A DNA stretch of 64,000 nucleotides from Theristus sp. LFF4_11 (Eukaryota; Nematoda; Chromadorea; Monhysterida; Xyalidae). Below, in pieces: positions 50,001 through 59,808 of this stretch. The DNA is taken from contig JASANC010003425.1 in assembly GCA_030248135.1 (NCBI GenBank), positions 62,001 through 126,000 of the forward strand, read 5' to 3'. Under the pieces are notes generated by a model. That model saw only the letters and a program-made list of their open reading frames with translations, was not told the DNA's origin and ran no database searches. Numbering within the stretch: position 1 is the first letter of the stretch; each line of letters opens with the position of its first letter. The position numbers and the translations under genes are program-made.

Positions 50001-53000
50001 AGAGACGTGGGTTCGAATCCCACAAGGGGATTCAAAATTTTTTCCGATTACTCTTTTCAAAAATTAATGTGGATAAAACTGAATCTGGACCAATTTTTTC
50101 TTTTAACTGCGAAGAAAAATGGTTCGCACAAAAAAACTATGGTTACTCTGCGTACTCAACATACTGAAATTTGAACCAAAATGTACATCATTCAAACAAA
50201 ATATAAAATGAAAAATCTAAAAAAAATTAAAAACCCAATATTTACTGGGAATGCCGGAAACAAGTTTCAGTGGCCTCAGCACACGGACGGCTCGCAGAGT
50301 TCGCAAGTCAACCGAAGACTCGCTCGCTTTGCCACCGGTTGGCGAAAACGGCAGCATCGTGAGAATACTGAAATTTAGAGTGACAGCGATGAAGTGGGCG
50401 CAGAAGTTTTACTTTGTGTATTATAACTGCGAAAACACGTGTGTCAATAATTGTAATGCAATGCGAGTGACTTTTTAAAGCTGGCAAAGAAAGTTTTGGA
50501 AACTTTTTCCATGGTAAGTAATACAACTACTGTAGCCTCCGTCGCTGAACATCTATGGAGCTCCTTCCCTTCGCCCAGAACTGTGCGAGAGACCCACGGA
50601 GCAGGTTTCCAAAAAACACTTGACCGACGCACTCCGACTTGACCGACCGCTCCGCGGTACACCATGCACGCTACAGCACGCTACCATGCTAACCACTACA
50701 CCATGGACAACGAACGGAGCCTGTTCACCATACCCGCTGACGACGACAATAAAGTCCATGATGTTCCACATGCTGCGCAGATAGGAGCCCTTGTGCATCA
50801 CGAAGCCGAACGCGACGATTTTTAGAGCGCACTCGAGTATGAAAATGCCCATGAAGTACGGCTCGGTCTTCTCCTGAAAAAAATACGGGTTTTTCCAAAA
50901 AAATGAAGTTCTCTGGTTTTAGAGGCCAAAAAAGTTATTGTTGTAAACATTTTTTGCTGAACATACAATTTCTAAGTACAAAAATGTATTTGTGTATATG
51001 ACCTTTTTTAAACGTGTCCCAGTGAAATGACGTCATGTGCCGCCAAACATGCGCTTGCCGTTCACAGCAAACCAGACTTTCCGTTTAGCCGATTTTTCCC
51101 GTAAACAAATGGTGAATGTCGAATCAGTCACACCAAACTGACATTTTAGTGCGTGTACTTTGACAAAAGGGCGTTTTTAAAGCAAATGACGTCATTTTAG
51201 TCCGGACACGTTTGAATGAATCCACAATATTATAGATGCGTTTATTGGGCGAAACCGCAAACAGCGCATTCCGAGTATACCAAGATGCATGCATACCAAG
51301 ATGGTGAGCATCATTGTATCCATCTTGGTTTGTTTGTTTTTTTCAGTGTATAGGCGCGCCGTTTTTGAGATCTGTAGCCTTCCGAGCCAACAGAGTTACA
51401 ATACGATACACCATCAGAAACGATTACTGAAAAAAAATTGAGAGAAAACCCTCACAAGCAATATCGCCAACGGGCGTTTGTCGCCGTTCGGCAGATGGAT
51501 TTCGAGTCCCAGCACAAAACAGTTTGACACGATGGTCAACAGGATGAACCACTCAAACGGTGACCACTCGATCACCATACGGGCGTACTTTCGCAGCGGA
51601 TTGTCCTCCGAGAATATATACAGCGAGGACGGGCCCTAGAAAAAAAAACAGTTTGAACATTTTTCCGCGTTGACAAACATTCTTGAAGCCTAAAAATTTT
51701 ACGTTTAAACTTTGATTCATTCGTTTCCACTAGTCGGGGAAGTTTTTGAAAGACGGCGTTTCCAACGACCTTCCACATGTTGAAAATCAGATTCGACCAA
51801 TTTCAAAACATGCTGAAATCATTCGAGTCCACACCCCCCCACCCCCCCCGGAACAAACCTTTTCCTTGCCGGCACTATGCAAACTCGACTGCGTGCCCGT
51901 GGGCGGCCGACCGGGGCTGGTGGCCTGCGAGTCATCCTTGGACTTTTGTGCCTCCTCCGTCGCCAGCCTGGCAATTTGATCAATGTGCATTGTTGTGTTG
52001 TCGAGTTGGATTCAGAGTGTTTTTTGGTTCGTTAGTGTTTTTTATTATTCATCCATATCGGGCATGTATAGTGCACATTAAGTGGTCGAATGAACCGGGA
52101 TTATGTTGTCCCGATGTTTATAATTGTTGACACATTTTCGTCCGATTCAGTCATATACAGTTCTACATATCCTTCACAGTACATTTCATCTCACGGCATC
52201 ACTTCGCATGATTCGTTCGGCTTCCAAGACAACCTTAAGAAATTTCGCACAAAAACTGATTTTCCATAGCCACAGAAGTTTCGTCAACAAACACGATTAT
52301 CACCGATTATCACCAATACAGAAACAACCATTCGTCTTATTTCAGCACTAGCTTCATATAACATCGTGCCGTACGGAATGGCCGAGTGAACATGGCAGCT
52401 TTTTTCAGGGTGCAAGGAGCGCGCGAAATTTGAATGAAAGAAAAAAACCGTTCAGAAACCCAACTGTGTGTCAAATTTGACGTGTTTTTAAACCAATTTA
52501 TTCTTCGTGTTATTCTGGTCATTCTTTCCGCCTTCCACGCACGATTGGGAATTATGTTGGCATTTTTGAAAAAGACAACTCTTAGTCTGCGACTAATCCC
52601 GCCTTGAGGGAGAATACAAGGACTGCCTTATTTATTCGGCCATACCGTACTTGAACAAAAAACAAAACCGGATTGGCCGATTATAAATCAGACAGATCAC
52701 AATACTTCTCTGGGTATTGTTATGAATACAATATGAGCAGCCCGGTATACAGACAGATCTATACAGTGCATGTAGGCCAAATGTCGTCGCGACGCGCGCA
52801 TCAGTTGTACTGGGCCATGTGACCACTGATACCAAAAAACAATAATTCTGCGAACAAAATATCGCACAGACAAGAACCGAAAAACTTGTAAACACCCGAA
52901 AAACAACGGCGACTCGACCAACTTTTATTCTGCCACCGGATGTGCTATAATAGCGCGCTACATAACCTACAGCTGTACGCATGTGCATTACGTTTGACGA

Positions 53001-56000
53001 ATTTTTCTGATGATATTATGTCAGAGCCAGAGGTGGATTTACGGCGTGTAAGTGCAGTTTGGCTTGTAGTCCGAGGAAGCTGTGCGAAACTCGATTATAG
53101 CGATGCAGCATTGATATGTTGTGATGGCAAGTTATGCAGCTAATTGATAATATTGTTAATTTTTTTCATGTTTTGGCTCAACTAACTCTCCCGCGCTCTC
53201 ACTCGATACAGGTTTAGTTTTGCACGGTTTTTGATACTGGTTCTCGACTATGGAAAAGCTACTCTACATGCACAGCCTTGATTATACAAGCTAACACGAC
53301 GAATACCATTGGACATGTGTATGGCAGATAAAAGTATGCATTATGAAAGTAGGAAATCTGTATTACGTTTTGCTGTATGGACGAATGTCGGCGAATAAAT
53401 GACCGTTGTGCTTGTGAAAAACATAACAACAAGTTACATGCATACAAAAAATACACGTAAATGTGAAGCATTGCATGAACGCAGTGCATTGTAAATACCT
53501 CAACTTTTTAGAAAGTGAACTTAATGGAAATAAAAAGTATCACGATAAGCACTCTGCCTTGAAACGGTGAAGACACTGGCGATAATACAGAAAAGGAATA
53601 CATGTGAGGTAGCAGCAGAAACTTCTGTGGTTCCCATAAGCAAACCGATGTTTAGATGCCCCACCAAACGCGTTCCTAAGTTTCCGTTCCCACAAGCGGA
53701 ACGAACCTGTTATTATCCTTTCTATTGGTTTCGCGATTCAATCCGTTTGCACGCAGGGATAGGAAAACGTTTCAGAAATTGCGCGGCAATTTTTCACAGA
53801 AAACGTGAAACTGTTGTGCCAACTAACTTTCTGAAACGAGAATACACAAACCATTTCGTTTGGGCGTAAACCAAAATGTGTACGATGATATGATACATTT
53901 ATACGCGTATATGCGCATGGAGGTCGCGAAGACCGACAAAAAAGTGCTGGAAAATATTGGCACAAACCAGTGCCTTTTTCTTGTGAAGAGAATATACACA
54001 TACGAGGCCAAGACGTGACGACATGGTTCGTTCATGAATATACCGAAACTGTCCATCCACGGAGCACGGTTTCTACCGTATAATTGTGTGTCTCAACACG
54101 AACTCTCATCGTAACGTGTATAAGTATGAAAGACAATATTGATAGACGAGATTTTTGTCATTATTATCCATTGCTTTGATGATTTTGTCACTTTTCCTTG
54201 AAAACCCCATATAATCGTGTCGATAACCAAAAATGAAAGCTCCGTCAACAGAGGTGCATTTTTGTGTGTACATGTACATTGTATGTATGATATTCGGTGG
54301 TATGCGTTGTCTTTTTGACGTAGCGGCAAATATAAACATGTGGAACAATTTTGCACGCATACACACACGCCGCGTCTTGCGCGCTTTTAAAACTATATGC
54401 GAATATCAACATATACCGCTGCATTTCTGCCCATATATATAAAGCCATTATTTTTGCCGCGCAGATTATGTTATTTGCGTTTCGGTTGCGCCGCCGCGCA
54501 AACCGGCATACACACACACATACACGTGAGCGTATTACACTGTGCATACATATGCAATGTGAGTGCCCGTATAACGGTTTAACGGCAATATTGAAGAAAA
54601 CGAGCCATGGACACGCCAGACATGCATGCATAAACAACGCAGTCGATTATAGTTAGCATGTGAACAAACGGTCTGAGAAGCCCCCCGCAAAGCGTATAAG
54701 GTTTTCGAGTCATCACGACTCGATTCAGGCAGAAAAACGTCGTATAAAAACAACTTTTTGCGTCAGAATGAAAATGATTGGAAAACTCAGCGACGCGGCA
54801 GATCTCCAATTGCGGTGATGATCAGAGGACGTGTATTCAGTGAGATCGTGCGAAGACCCAACGGTAGGTGCAGCCGCATGTACTGTACACCTGGTACTTA
54901 GGCACGCACTTTTTTAACATATTTGTGGCGCACGCAAATGCCACACCCTATGTTAAGAAATAAAGCTGTATGTTTGTCTTTCATCACCGTTGCCAGCCCC
55001 GCCCCGTCAGCCACTTCTTTTCTCCAGTTTTTTGCCTAAGAACGAAAAAAATGACATATCAACAAGTGAACTAATGCTATTGTAGAATGAACTGCCGTAT
55101 GGGTTTTTTCGACTTGTTTGTTGCCACTCTTCATACCCGGTGCCGGTACATGTTGCGCATACATCGCACATGTGCATGATTATATACAAGTATACAGTTT
55201 GCACGTACATTGTACATGTGTGTTACATTACGCATGCCATATATCACAGTGCGAATGGACGTGAAAAAAAAACCACAAACGCAACTCAAAACAGAATGCA
55301 AGCGCGAGTTATAAAAAATGCATGCGCCACCGAACTCGAGAAAGGTGCCACCATGCTATATGATTGTTTGCTGTTCCGTGAGTGTATTGCGTGATATTTT
55401 CTTGGCGCTGGAAAAAAGCGATGAACTAATCAATTGATGTATCACAATTACAATGATCACGGAATGCGCACGCACAGGCACAGCTGCGTTTGGAACGCTT
55501 GCACACCCGGTGAACTGATCAAAATTGGCTTTTGAAATTGGCCCACTGAAGAACTGCACAATGCTACTATCTTTTTAAATGCGTGCTTTTTAAAACAATT
55601 GAACATACATGTAAAGGTAGAAAAAGAAGCTACCATAAGGCGAGAAAATGCTGTATGTAGCACAACTTATATTACCTATGTACAAGAACATCCGTTTTTG
55701 GCTTCCGGCCGCCCGCACATGTTTCCGTGTTTGTCTTGCATTGGTTGACCATTTTGCCCGTGTGTGTGTGGCATGGAATATGCAATCTTGAGACGAGCAC
55801 AATTTAGCGTTATAAAAAATTTATAACGATTTACATGTACAGCATTTACGTAGGTGCATAGAAACGGTGAAAGAGTAAATTGAGACAGAAAAAGTAGCTG
55901 TTTTCTTACTATAGATATGTTGACGCCAATAGCAACCGTAAACATGCAATGTACAATTGAACTCTGAGCGATCCACTGTTTTCAACAAAAAGTATAGAAA

Positions 56001-59000
56001 TTTTTGAATGTTCACGCAAACGCGCGTCTTTATTTTTGAATAACGTACTGTATAACATTACGTGTACATGTGCTAAAACCAATGATAAGAAGAACAAGAC
56101 CTGAATTACAGTCTTTTCGACTGGCTGTAAAATGTCAATAAACTCATAAAAAACCACAAGAAAGGCGAGTGTATATCTAAGCGTCATGATATGCATATGC
56201 CGTTGACACCCACCACAGACGGTATACCGGTATATGTACCAAGTCCCAAGAACCCTAAAAAACTGGTTGCAAAGTAAAGTGAAACAATAGAAAATATTGC
56301 GCGGAAAAAATAAAACGCATGACAGGGGTGTGTCGGATGCTTGAACAAGCGCTGGCGTTGTTGTGTGCGTGACTGAAGCCACAGTGGCATTATACTTGTT
56401 ACATGAGAGCAGGCGAAAAGTGCTCATAGCTGTTATATTGGCAGCAACCGCGGTGTGCAGTTGCGACAGACTAACTCCATATTTTGAGACAACATTGATT
56501 CTCGTGGGTGGTCTTTGCTGCTTCGAGCAGCAAAAAGGCAAAATGAAACATTGGACATCCCGATTCATGCCTGATGCGAAATCCCAAAAACGTTGCTCAA
56601 ATCGCCATCCATTTCTCAAGTTGATGATGATTTATAAAGAAAACATTATTATTTACTGAAACACTGGGTGAATTGGAACATTGTAGCAGAAAATGATGCT
56701 AGCTATAGCTTCGTGTGCGTATTTCATAAGCGACATACATGCATATGTACACACACATGAATGAATGTACATTTATAGACAGTGCGTTATACACATGAAT
56801 ACATGTACCCCGGTTGTCATCATCACAGACACGTTCAAAATTCATCATTTTGTTTGTCACAAAAGCATCAAGTCACACTCTTTTATTCGAACTCTTGTTT
56901 TTTCAATTGACTTTCGGTGTTTCAGTCTTGTTCAGTTGTTTCCAGGAGAAAAACTGAATTCAACACAGCGACTTGAGAATAACCAACTGAATAGACTTTA
57001 TTTTTCGCACACCCTCCAAATGCCGGACTTTCGGTGCTGCTGAAAAAAGCGCGCTGTCACGAAATACATTTTCCTCAGCATGCACTTCAACAAGTCGAAT
57101 TGAACATCCCACAAAGCGAAACGCATGTTTGGATATACTCCACAATCTAGCTGCTCTGCTGTTGTTGTAGTTGTTTCTAGCATCGTTGTTGTTGTTAGCA
57201 CTACTAACCTTATATTGAACTGAAATATATTTAGCTTCGGCATCCTATCTCGCTGGCCTGAGCTCTGCGCCGCTCATTGAGGGGCAACGAAAATGTTTTT
57301 ATATGCACGGCGACCTGTCGCTGCGTCAGTTATACATACATGTATGTATAAAACATGCAACGTATAAAACACACATACAAAATACATACACTGTGCGTAA
57401 TATGCGCACATGCATGCACACAAACACAAACACATCACGCAAAAAAATTCACTTTGGTGGTGGCCCTAGTGATGACCCTTTTGGTGGCCATAGCATTTTG
57501 GTGACCATCACAAAAATGACTCCAGAGTGCTTACGGTAAGCAGTAGAAGTGATGTTTATGTTTCTGATGGTCATCAATGCCAACCAAAATGAAAGTTAGT
57601 TTTTTCGTGATGACGCCGAAAATGTGTTTTATCTCAGTGAATAAAGTCCTATTATTCAGATATTTGCTGCAGCGGCGATAATCGAGCTCAGTTTATTTGT
57701 TGACAAGTTTGCTGTTTTAACATGTTTACATGCGAAACCCTTGAAGGAAATTATTCGCAAATTTTTGAGCTAAACCACAATACTATTTGACAAATCATGT
57801 GAATGTATGAGCCAATTTTGAGATGAACGTGTATGATGGATTTTCCTTAGGGTATATGTTCAGTTCAGCAATCGTCTCAATAAAATGTTGTTTGTTCTGT
57901 ATGAATGAAAAAGATTGTCTATTTGACTAAACTGCTCACTAAGATGACCACATCACATGAACATCTCACACGTAAACGTTTGTTCACAGTTTCCGAAAAA
58001 TGTGCAAATTGTGCAACCACTTATAAACGAGCGCGCATATACGCTTCACATTATATAGATAATTTTAGCATACAACTTACAACTTCTTATGCATAGAATA
58101 AGTTAACGGTCTTTTTATTGATCGATGGTTCACACATCTCTGAATGTTAAATCGAGTTGGTACTCGCTAAACTGGACAGTTCAGTGTGTTCGTGCTGTGT
58201 CGTACGGTATTGAAGGGTGAACCACAAAGCTGGACGCCACGACGGAACTGAGTGATTCAACCATTGTGCTACCAGTTCAAAAACGTCAAAAAATCCTTTT
58301 AGAATCACCATGTTCAGTTGGTTGGCACATTTTTTGCCGAAGTTTTTTTTTAATGCAAAAAACCCACCTTCTCGAGATACCTCTGCGCTCATCTTCGAGA
58401 TTTCTTATAGCGGCTTCTTTGATCAAATGACGCTTCCACCGATATCGCCAAACAACGGAGGCCATAATTATTATTTTTTCACGATTTTTAATTTGAATTT
58501 TCGAGTCCGACCTGCCGTGTTTTAGTGTGCGAAATTTCTTATTCTCTTCCTAAAGTTATCGGTTTAAGAAAGGTGGAATAGTCCCAGATCACAATTGATC
58601 TCAGTAAAAAAACAGACCAGTGCACTCGCGTCATAAACTTTAGTTGGTAGACTAAAAACTGCCAACCGAACTGACTCGCAAACGCTACATCAGAATTCAA
58701 CTTGAAAGAATCTCACGTTCACACACATTGATGGACGCTCATTATCCAATAAGCTCACACGTTTCCGGCGAGCGGGCTTCGGGCATGCACCCGTCAACTC
58801 CAATCAATCACACCGCGGCTGCAGTTCACAAAATGGCGAAACGCAAAGTAACATTTTTGTTCTGTCACTTAAGAAAACGCACGATTCACGAGAAGAAAAT
58901 TTTCGGCTTAAACGAAAAAGGAAAACTAACGCATGGAAAGGCACACTGTGTGCACGCAAACGCCACACTCACCACTCACAAAAAGCAGCTCGCTTTCCTG

Positions 59001-59808
59001 TAATGCCACCGTCCACTCTATTCTTTCTTGAATGCATCGCGTTTTTTCTCCAACAAACAGGTGTGTTCAAGCGAAATAGCACTTGAACTCATTAAAAAAC
59101 ACAAAATCGACAACTTCATCAGCTGAGTTTGCAGAGGATTTCCAGCTTCTTGGATTTTCAAAAACCAACCCAGTCAATGGGCGCATCACGAGTGGCCCAA
59201 GTGAACGCAGACTGGACATGGTCGACGACAACGGTCGTTTCGCTGATGTTTCAGCGCCGCCATTAGTGGCGGACGGCGGTATGCTGGCGATATCTTGGCT
59301 GCCCATCGTTGGTTTCTTTGATTGGCCCTAACATTGTGCAATGTTTTTGTGACTGGAATACGATGAATTATCGTTATAATTTTATTTCATCGTTTGATGA
59401 CAGATGATGGTAGTTCAACGCATGCTCTAGAAGCCTCCATTCCTTTTTTTCATCTGGATCGAATGTATTCAAACTTTCCGAAATCCGATCAAGCTGGAAC
59501 GCTTAGATACAGCTGCGACAAAACACGCTAGATATAAAACAACATCAAAAAATCCCCAAAAAAAACTGCCGCAAAGTCTCTCCCGCAGTGTTTTATACCA
59601 ATTTATGCGACTTTGCCGTTGCCAACATCGCCAGTCGACTCGTACCGCCAACCAATAGACGACTAGTGGACGAGCTCGACTGAATGTTGTTGGTGTTGGC
59701 GTTGACGTTGGCGTTGGTGTTCTGCTGCGTTTGCTGCTGTGCCTTGTGCGCCTGATCGGCCGCTTGCTGCCGTCGAACCCGTGCCGCTGCGGCGGCTGAC
59801 GCGGCCAT
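27156..59808 (-). CDS. unc-2: Voltage-gated calcium channel alpha-1 subunit, Cav2 (P/Q/N-type; UNC-2/cacophony/CACNA1A group)
   Basis: Pore-forming subunit of the presynaptic calcium channel that opens on depolarisation and triggers transmitter release. About 50 exons give roughly 2,352 residues, within the family range. Four repeats of six membrane segments are complete. Pore glutamates: TMEGW (I), TGEDW (II), TGEGW (III), TGEGW (IV), the EEEE filter of high-voltage-activated calcium channels. S4 segments carry arginine ladders. Cav2 rather than Cav1 identity rests on [17 protein letters not shown] before repeat [22 protein letters not shown] in IIIS4, the [15 protein letters not shown] stretch in IVS6, the [18 protein letters not shown] region and [13 protein letters not shown]. 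The start ATG (59808) opens an Ala/Gln-rich N-terminus; a second possible start is at 51990. Introns are 50 bp to several kb, many with transposon insertions. The symbol follows the nematode orthologue name because the species is unknown. Confidence 0.95.
28289..29027. mobile_element. Decayed IS630/mariner-type transposon in a Cav2 intron
   Basis: Terminal inverted repeats of about 45 bp start CAGGGTGTCCCAGCTAGATG and end with its complement. TA duplications lie at 28287-28288 and 29028-29029. On the + strand about 28,515-28,745 encodes the end of a DDE/D transposase in two frames: [20 protein letters not shown], then [19 protein letters not shown] and LDFDRQMIN before a stop. WPARSPD....D is the third catalytic-acid region of IS630/Tc1/mariner transposases. 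It fills 739 of the 824 bp of its intron. Confidence 0.88.
33340..34178. mobile_element. Palindromic MITE in a Cav2 intron (CAGTC class)
   Basis: The outer ends CAGTCTATCTAAATA and TATATAGACTG are flanked by TA. Inner inverted repeats include CGGAGAAACGGCAATTCTAA (from about 33442) and its complement (to about 33987). The stretch GCTGATTGGTCGGC then TGCTCACGCTCC after the left end also occurs in the 18,040-18,835 element, linking the two. The interior is rich in GCATTTT/AAAATGC words and has no coding capacity. Confidence 0.78.
34259..34897 (-). CDS. Cav2 proximal C-terminus with pre-IQ/IQ-like region, 4 exons
   Basis: Exons 34897-34801 ([18 protein letters not shown]), 34727-34622 ([18 protein letters not shown]), 34548-34441 ([18 protein letters not shown] ... 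[10 protein letters not shown]) and 34356-34259 ([18 protein letters not shown] then [15 protein letters not shown]). [17 protein letters not shown] is the IQ-like calmodulin-binding helix of Cav2, where the vertebrate form is usually an IM pair. The acceptor GACTTTAG at 34357 was preferred over a downstream CAAG because only it keeps phase 1. Confidence 0.92.
34998..36659 (-). CDS. Cav2 repeat IV (S1-S6) and EF-hand start, 7 exons
   Basis: Exons 36659-36495 (III-IV linker, [20 protein letters not shown]1 [18 protein letters not shown]), 36189-36079 (S2), 35988-35788 (S3-S4: [17 protein letters not shown]), 35669-35604 (S5), 35505-35414 (pre-pore: [12 protein letters not shown]), 35340-35193 (filter [12 protein letters not shown], fourth glutamate; disulphide-type turret [16 protein letters not shown]6) and 35125-34998 ([20 protein letters not shown], then [18 protein letters not shown]). 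The last exon carries the end of IVS6 and the EF-hand-like start of the C-terminus. Confidence 0.94.
36226..36395 (-). repeat. Dispersed repeat R1, copy 1
   Basis: About 170 bp with GTTCTGCGACTTAA, GACTCGGCCCTATTTAGGG and CCGCGTCAAGCATGAAACTG. The same landmarks recur in reverse complement at 62,882-63,056, and the CGCGTCAAGCAT end recurs near 42,765. It lies in the Cav2 intron between exons 36495 and 36189. Possibly a SINE or MITE; no clear TIR or A-tail seen. Confidence 0.55.
36727..38700 (-). CDS. Cav2 repeat III (S1-S6), 5 exons
   Basis: Exons 38700-38511 (S1-S2: [18 protein letters not shown]), 37748-37642 (S3: [17 protein letters not shown]), 37579-37477 (S4: [18 protein letters not shown]), 37340-37036 (S5, pore turret and filter: [11 protein letters not shown], third glutamate) and 36928-36727 (S6: [18 protein letters not shown], then [17 protein letters not shown]). 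Phases are consistent. The IIIS6 sequence is almost identical to other Cav2 channels. Confidence 0.94.
38794..39472 (-). CDS. Cav2 II-III loop, short, with possible 4-nt microexon
   Basis: Exon 39292-39133 (basic, [20 protein letters not shown], then acidic) and exon 38973-38794 ([16 protein letters not shown], an EEEEEE run, then [10 protein letters not shown] leading to IIIS1). The preceding exon (39674) ends in phase 0 whereas 39292 starts with two completing bases. The four bases CATC at 39472-39469, flanked by TTTAG and GTAAGG, repair the frame exactly. The alternative is an upstream acceptor that starts this exon at 39308 (KIRCSD). The loop is much shorter than in vertebrate Cav2 and I see no clear synprint-like block. 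Confidence 0.75.
39674..42465 (-). CDS. Cav2 repeat II (S1-S6), 7 exons
   Basis: Exons 42465-42338 (S1: [18 protein letters not shown]), 41976-41864 (S2-S3: [18 protein letters not shown]), 41511-41402 (S4: [17 protein letters not shown]), 41098-40967 (S5: [18 protein letters not shown]), 40673-40601 (pre-pore, ending MITVFQ), 40297-40177 (pore: [12 protein letters not shown], second filter glutamate, then S6 start) and 39774-39674 (S6 end: [20 protein letters not shown]). All phases join cleanly, and the segments match the Cav2 repeat II consensus closely. Confidence 0.93.
42466..44797. other. Cav2 intron before repeat II, no gene recognised
   Basis: About 2.3 kb of intron. It includes a partial relative of repeat R1 around 42,760-42,930 (ATGCTTGACGCGGGAATTTA) and a minus-strand frame at 43,529-43,726 without splice support. 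A nine-base ACGTGGTCA at 42,889-42,881 between perfect AG and GTAAGC is likely chance. Confidence 0.45.
44798..45511 (-). CDS. Cav2 I-II loop with beta-subunit interaction domain, 2 exons
   Basis: Exon 45511-45336 encodes [20 protein letters not shown] followed by [20 protein letters not shown]. This is the alpha-interaction domain that binds the Cav-beta subunit, including the QQIER motif that in Cav2 channels takes part in G-beta-gamma inhibition. Exon 45029 onward reads [15 protein letters not shown], then a Glu/Asp run. Two donors are possible. GCAG|GTCAGC ends it at 44925 but leaves the wrong phase for the next exon. GTCG|GTGTGT ends it at 44798, stays open and joins exon 42465 in frame (HG-RIRIRH), so I use the latter. 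An unseen intermediate exon could restore the first option. Confidence 0.72.
45810..51635 (-). CDS. Cav2 repeat I (S1-S6), 7 exons
   Basis: Exons 51635-51456 (S1: [18 protein letters not shown]), 50873-50734 (S2-S3: [17 protein letters not shown]), 50367-50246 (S4: [19 protein letters not shown]), 49813-49661 (S5: [20 protein letters not shown]), 48344-48213 (pore turret with paired cysteines), 47616-47516 (pore: [15 protein letters not shown], glutamate of repeat I) and 45913-45810 (S6: [13 protein letters not shown]). Third codon positions are strongly G/C here, unlike the 3' half of the gene. The turret exon ends at AGCG|GTTTTT, with a MITE end only 9 nt into the intron. Confidence 0.93.
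47136..47401. mobile_element. Short MITE (TACCGTA class)
   Basis: The ends TACCGTAAAGTCTTGCATAT and ATATGAAAGACTTTACGGTA are near-perfect inverted repeats. Internal GTCTTATAAGTGGGAGGA occurs twice in direct orientation (about 47,236 and 47,359). 266 bp, non-coding, in the Cav2 intron between exons 47516 and 45913. Confidence 0.8.
47747..48201. mobile_element. MITE abutting a Cav2 donor site (CAGGGTG class)
   Basis: The left end CAGGGTGATCAAAAAACG and right end GTTTGATCACCCTG are inverted; TA lies at 47745-47746 and 48202-48203. GGTATTCAGAACTGAAG near the left end pairs with TTCTGAATACC near the right. 455 bp, non-coding. It accounts for most of the 596-bp intron between exons 48213 and 47616, and its right end is 9 nt from that exon's donor. 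Confidence 0.82.
48837..49030. mobile_element. Short palindromic MITE (CAGTC class)
   Basis: CAGTCCATCTGG at the left and CCAGATGGACTG at the right, flanked by TA (48835-48836, 49031-49032). Inner arms share AACTAGCTGATTGGTTGGTG-type sequence in inverted orientation. About 194 bp, in the Cav2 intron between exons 49661 and 48344. Confidence 0.8.
49960..50031 (+). pseudogene. Degenerate tRNA-like sequence
   Basis: A perfect T-arm GTGGGTTCGAATCCCAC (50007-50023) contains an intact Pol III B box. TGGTCAAGTAGTCTAAGG (49967-49984) is A-box-like with a three-pair D stem. The acceptor strands CCCC/GGGG pair only partly. The anticodon arm does not form a standard 5-bp stem with a 7-base loop (only CTTT/AGAG pairing), so an anticodon cannot be assigned. 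A T run follows at about 50,038. It lies on the + strand inside a Cav2 intron. Best read as a tRNA pseudogene or the head of a tRNA-derived SINE. Confidence 0.5.
51859..59808 (-). CDS. Cav2 cytoplasmic N-terminus, 3 exons (alternative start possible)
   Basis: Exons 59808-59599, 59327-59170, 51967-51859. The first encodes [18 protein letters not shown], then a Gln-rich and Asn/Thr-rich run, ending SHKL. The second reads [18 protein letters not shown] and ends RPLTG at ACTGG|GTTGGT. The third reads [18 protein letters not shown] to SAGKEK, joining [18 protein letters not shown], the conserved start of repeat I. Phases 0, 2 and 0 all agree. The third exon can also start upstream at an ATG (51990-51988) in the same frame, giving [14 protein letters not shown]. 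No acceptor AG lies close above that ATG, so an alternative promoter and first exon is plausible. A TATAAA lies about 65 nt above the 59808 ATG. The 7.2-kb intron between exons 2 and 3 has no recognised gene. Confidence 0.8.
51991..59169. other. Cav2 7.2-kb intron, largely featureless
   Basis: AT-rich with many alternating purine-pyrimidine words (CATGCATGC, ACATGTACA, TATGTACAC), densest around 53,250-57,420. It may contain a promoter for the alternative first exon at 51,990. No exon with channel homology was found. One long minus-strand frame (55,909-56,568) is listed separately. Confidence 0.5.
55909..56568 (-). CDS. Long unsupported ORF, hypothetical
   Basis: An ATG-initiated frame of 219 codons (open for at least 17 more codons upstream), the longest in the window, inside the large Cav2 intron and on the same strand. 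The peptide has two hydrophobic stretches ([16 protein letters not shown] and [19 protein letters not shown]) and scattered cysteines, but no motif I recognise. Codon composition resembles the surrounding AT-rich DNA. No promoter, splice or polyadenylation support was seen. It could be chance, a young gene, or a degraded mobile-element frame. Confidence 0.15.
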   Translation of the reverse strand: MNRDVQCFILPFCCSKQQRPPTRINVVSKYGVSLSQLHTAVAANITAMSTFRLLSCNKYNATVASVTHTTTPALVQASDTPLSCVLFFPRNIFYCFTLLCNQFFRVLGTWYIYRYTVCGGCQRHMHIMTLRYTLAFLVVFYEFIDILQPVEKTVIQVLFFLSLVLAHVHVMLYSTLFKNKDARLREHSKISILFVENSGSLRVQLYIACLRLLLASTYL

